32,226 nucleotides of DNA. Source: Phycisphaerales bacterium. GTDB taxonomy: Bacteria > Planctomycetota > Phycisphaerae > UBA1845 > G020352895. Numbering within the stretch: position 1 is the first letter of the stretch; each line of letters opens with the position of its first letter. Below the pieces are notes generated by a model. The model made no database searches. It was given only the letters and a program-made list of their open reading frames with translations, and was not told the origin of the DNA. Location of the stretch: NCBI GenBank assembly GCA_020352895.1, contig CP070685.1, positions 2,999,433 to 3,031,658 on the forward strand, given 5' to 3'. Made by a program: the position numbers and the translations under genes. Below are positions 30,756-32,226 of this stretch, piece by piece.

Positions 30756-31646
30756 TTACTCAGGTCGGTCGTTCTCCACTGCGGCCAGCTCCCCGACGAA
30801 ATCCCTGAGCACCCGTATCGAGTCTTCCAGCGCCGCCAGCCCGCCGTGCGGCAGGAAGTACTCCGGCGGGACCTCCAGAATGACCGTCCCCTCAAAGCCC
30901 TCGGCCGCCAACTCCGTAAGGTGCCGCCTCCATGGCACCCTGTCGAACACCAGCGGCTGATGATCCTCGTCATCCGCGTCATGACAATGCACGTGGGCCA
31001 CGCGCCCCAGCAGCACCCGCGGCGCCTCTCCCGGCAGCCCGAATCGCACCGTGTTCATATACGCGTGCCCGAAATCCCAGCATGCCCCGCACCCGCTCCG
31101 CTCGACCACCTCCAGCAGCTCGGCGAAGTTGTCCCCGATCCGCTGAATGGGCTCGTACGGGTACGGCCTGATCTGCAACTCCGCCACCGGCCGAGCCAGC
31201 GGCCCGTGCCGCTCGCACCACCGCCTGGCCCACGCGAAGAACCGCACCGACTGATCGACCAGCGTTCTCCTGCTCATCTCCAGAGGTCCGGCCGCCGAGT
31301 GGATATTCACCACTGATTCGCCCTGCTGAAGTCCGGCCGCCTCCGCCGCCAGCCGAAAAAAACGCTCATGAAGCGCCCGGCACGCGTTGTCCCGCTCGTC
31401 GGCAAAGTACGCCGGGTTGGCGGGCGTCCCCTCGGTGTACGGGTGCATGGACAGCCGCAGCCCCGCGGCCGCGCATTGCCTCGCGTGCGCCTTGATCGCT
31501 TCCACATCGGTCCTCGCTCCGACCGGCGCTTCGGCCGCCCGCACGCCGAGACCGCGCAAATACGCCAACACGTCCCGCCGGCCGTACAAATGCTGATACG
31601 GCTCCCGGTCCGCGAAGCCCACGTTCAACTTGATTCCGATCAGCAT
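30756..31646 (-). CDS. Xylose isomerase-like TIM-barrel protein (sugar phosphate isomerase/epimerase family)
   Basis: The 296-residue protein fits the AP-endonuclease 2 / sugar isomerase TIM-barrel family. Likely metal ligands are E156 (AELQIRPY), D191 and H194 (CWDFGHAY), H220/H222 with D223 (HVHCHD) and E258 (VILEVP). H68 (SMHPY) and H116 (NIHSAAG) lie at strand ends as in the family. Members isomerise or epimerise sugars or related polyols, or cut DNA at abasic sites; the pattern is closer to the sugar enzymes. The substrate cannot be told. The gene lies 81 nt after the radical SAM gene at the right edge, on the same strand, and probably shares its transcript. It converges with the RarD-like gene (65 nt between stops). 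Confidence 0.88.
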   Translation of the reverse strand: MLIGIKLNVGFADREPYQHLYGRRDVLAYLRGLGVRAAEAPVGARTDVEAIKAHARQCAAAGLRLSMHPYTEGTPANPAYFADERDNACRALHERFFRLAAEAAGLQQGESVVNIHSAAGPLEMSRRTLVDQSVRFFAWARRWCERHGPLARPVAELQIRPYPYEPIQRIGDNFAELLEVVERSGCGACWDFGHAYMNTVRFGLPGEAPRVLLGRVAHVHCHDADDEDHQPLVFDRVPWRRHLTELAAEGFEGTVILEVPPEYFLPHGGLAALEDSIRVLRDFVGELAAVENDRPE

Positions 31647-31727
31647 CCTGCCAGATCCCTCAACGTCGCCCGCTCACCCGAATCAGGCGGCGACACTCGA
31701 CTCGCTTGAATCACACGGACCACGCCT

Positions 31728-32226
31728 CTACGCCAGCAGATGCGTGTTTCCCAGCCGCACGCGCCTCAGCCCTGCCGCCCGAGCCGCCTCCAGACACTCG
31801 GCCGCCTGCCGCCGCGATGTCGTCGGCAGATCGTGCATCTCAAACGCGGGGTAAAACGCCAGCAGCGCCCACGGGATGTCCGCGTCGAGGCCCGCTATGA
31901 ATCGCGCGATACGCCCGACCTCGTCCGCTTCGGCATACCCCGGCACGAGCAGCGTCGACGCCACCACCAACGGCGGGTCCGGACGGCGGCCGATCCACCC
32001 GCTCAGATACTCGAAGTTCCTCAGCGTGATTCTGTTCGACGCGCCGCACAACGCCCGGTGCAGACTCTCATCCCACGCCTTCAGGTCGAACTTGACGCAG
32101 CCCCCGCTTTCCAGCGACACCTCCGCCATCCGCTTCAGCACGGCCCGCGACATGCCCCCGTTCGTCTCCCAGCACACGCGCAGGTGACGCCCGTCGCGGC
32201 GCTCCCGCGCCAGCCGCGCCGCCGCC
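31728..32226 (-). CDS. Radical SAM protein, C-terminal part (runs off right edge)
   Basis: The frame is open from the right edge to the stop at 31728 and gives 166 residues. RVCWETNGGMSRAVLKRM is the segment after the radical SAM cluster where the ETNG/KTNG motif of PflA-like proteins lies. SGGCVKFDLKAWDESLHRALCG, ASTLLVPGYAEADEVGRIAR and IPWALLAFYPAFEMHDLPTT then follow, like AmmeMemoRadiSam or PflA-related proteins. The C-x-x-x-C-x-x-C cluster itself must lie beyond the edge. An internal GTG at 32177 is not the true start. It reads into the TIM-barrel gene on the same strand. The reaction is unknown. Confidence 0.85.
   Translation of the reverse strand, partial: AAARLARERRDGRHLRVCWETNGGMSRAVLKRMAEVSLESGGCVKFDLKAWDESLHRALCGASNRITLRNFEYLSGWIGRRPDPPLVVASTLLVPGYAEADEVGRIARFIAGLDADIPWALLAFYPAFEMHDLPTTSRRQAAECLEAARAAGLRRVRLGNTHLLA

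Noticed and set aside
1-32226. CRISPR arrays, insertion sequences, rRNA genes
   Set aside because: I saw no regularly spaced repeats, no transposase reading frames and no rRNA signatures on either strand.

Overview
The window is a high-GC bacterial chromosome segment, most likely from a member of the Planctomycetota, possibly a Phycisphaerae-like or uncultured anaerobic lineage. Three things point there: two DUF1573 proteins with C-x-C motifs, a dockerin-like tail fragment ending in DFATLAPAFTG, and a small protein with an Arg-rich (D)RR repeat head. A glycyl radical enzyme suggests anaerobic metabolism at least some of the time. The phylum is an inference from gene content; there is no rRNA in the window.

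Left part (1-10.5 kb). On the minus strand a NifU-like Fe-S scaffold gene precedes the dnaG-rpoD pair, and rpoD runs off the left edge. A convincing promoter (TTGACC-17-TATATT) lies just upstream of dnaG. On the plus strand follow a very acidic small protein and a very basic small protein, then a close-packed set of tilS, a GT-C type membrane glycosyltransferase and a 1197-residue AsmA/TamB-like protein built from about six repeats of 115-130 residues.

Middle (10.5-16.1 kb). This holds nrdR, an RNase Z-like metallo-beta-lactamase protein, a lipoprotein-type SppA protease, a DUF4405 membrane protein with an RG/RGQ-rich tail, and a tandem duplication of a GNAT acetyltransferase. Decayed pieces of a second, YhbS-like GNAT gene alternate with the two intact copies, so an original two-gene unit was probably duplicated and one partner lost in both copies.

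16.1-23 kb (minus strand). A series reads in the order radical SAM activase, glycyl radical enzyme, alpha/beta hydrolase lipoprotein, DUF1573, DUF1573. The glycyl radical enzyme matches trans-4-hydroxy-L-proline dehydratase (HypD) at every active-site position I can recall, with one constant offset of 4.

23-26.3 kb. This holds a Ski2-like helicase, a small lipoprotein and a tRNA-Arg(TCT) with a clear promoter. A gene-poor stretch (26.24-27.0 kb) with a dockerin-like fragment follows.

27-30.7 kb. This is a compact regulatory module: a MocR/GntR-aminotransferase regulator, a protein made of two CMD/AhpD-like domains exactly 100 residues apart, and a RarD/EamA transporter. A matching 15-bp TTGT-N7-ACAA site overlaps the regulator's own start codon and also lies upstream of the CMD gene's candidate promoter. 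I consider this the most interesting candidate system in the window.

Right edge. A xylose-isomerase-like TIM-barrel protein and the C-terminal part of a radical SAM protein, both on the minus strand, close the window.
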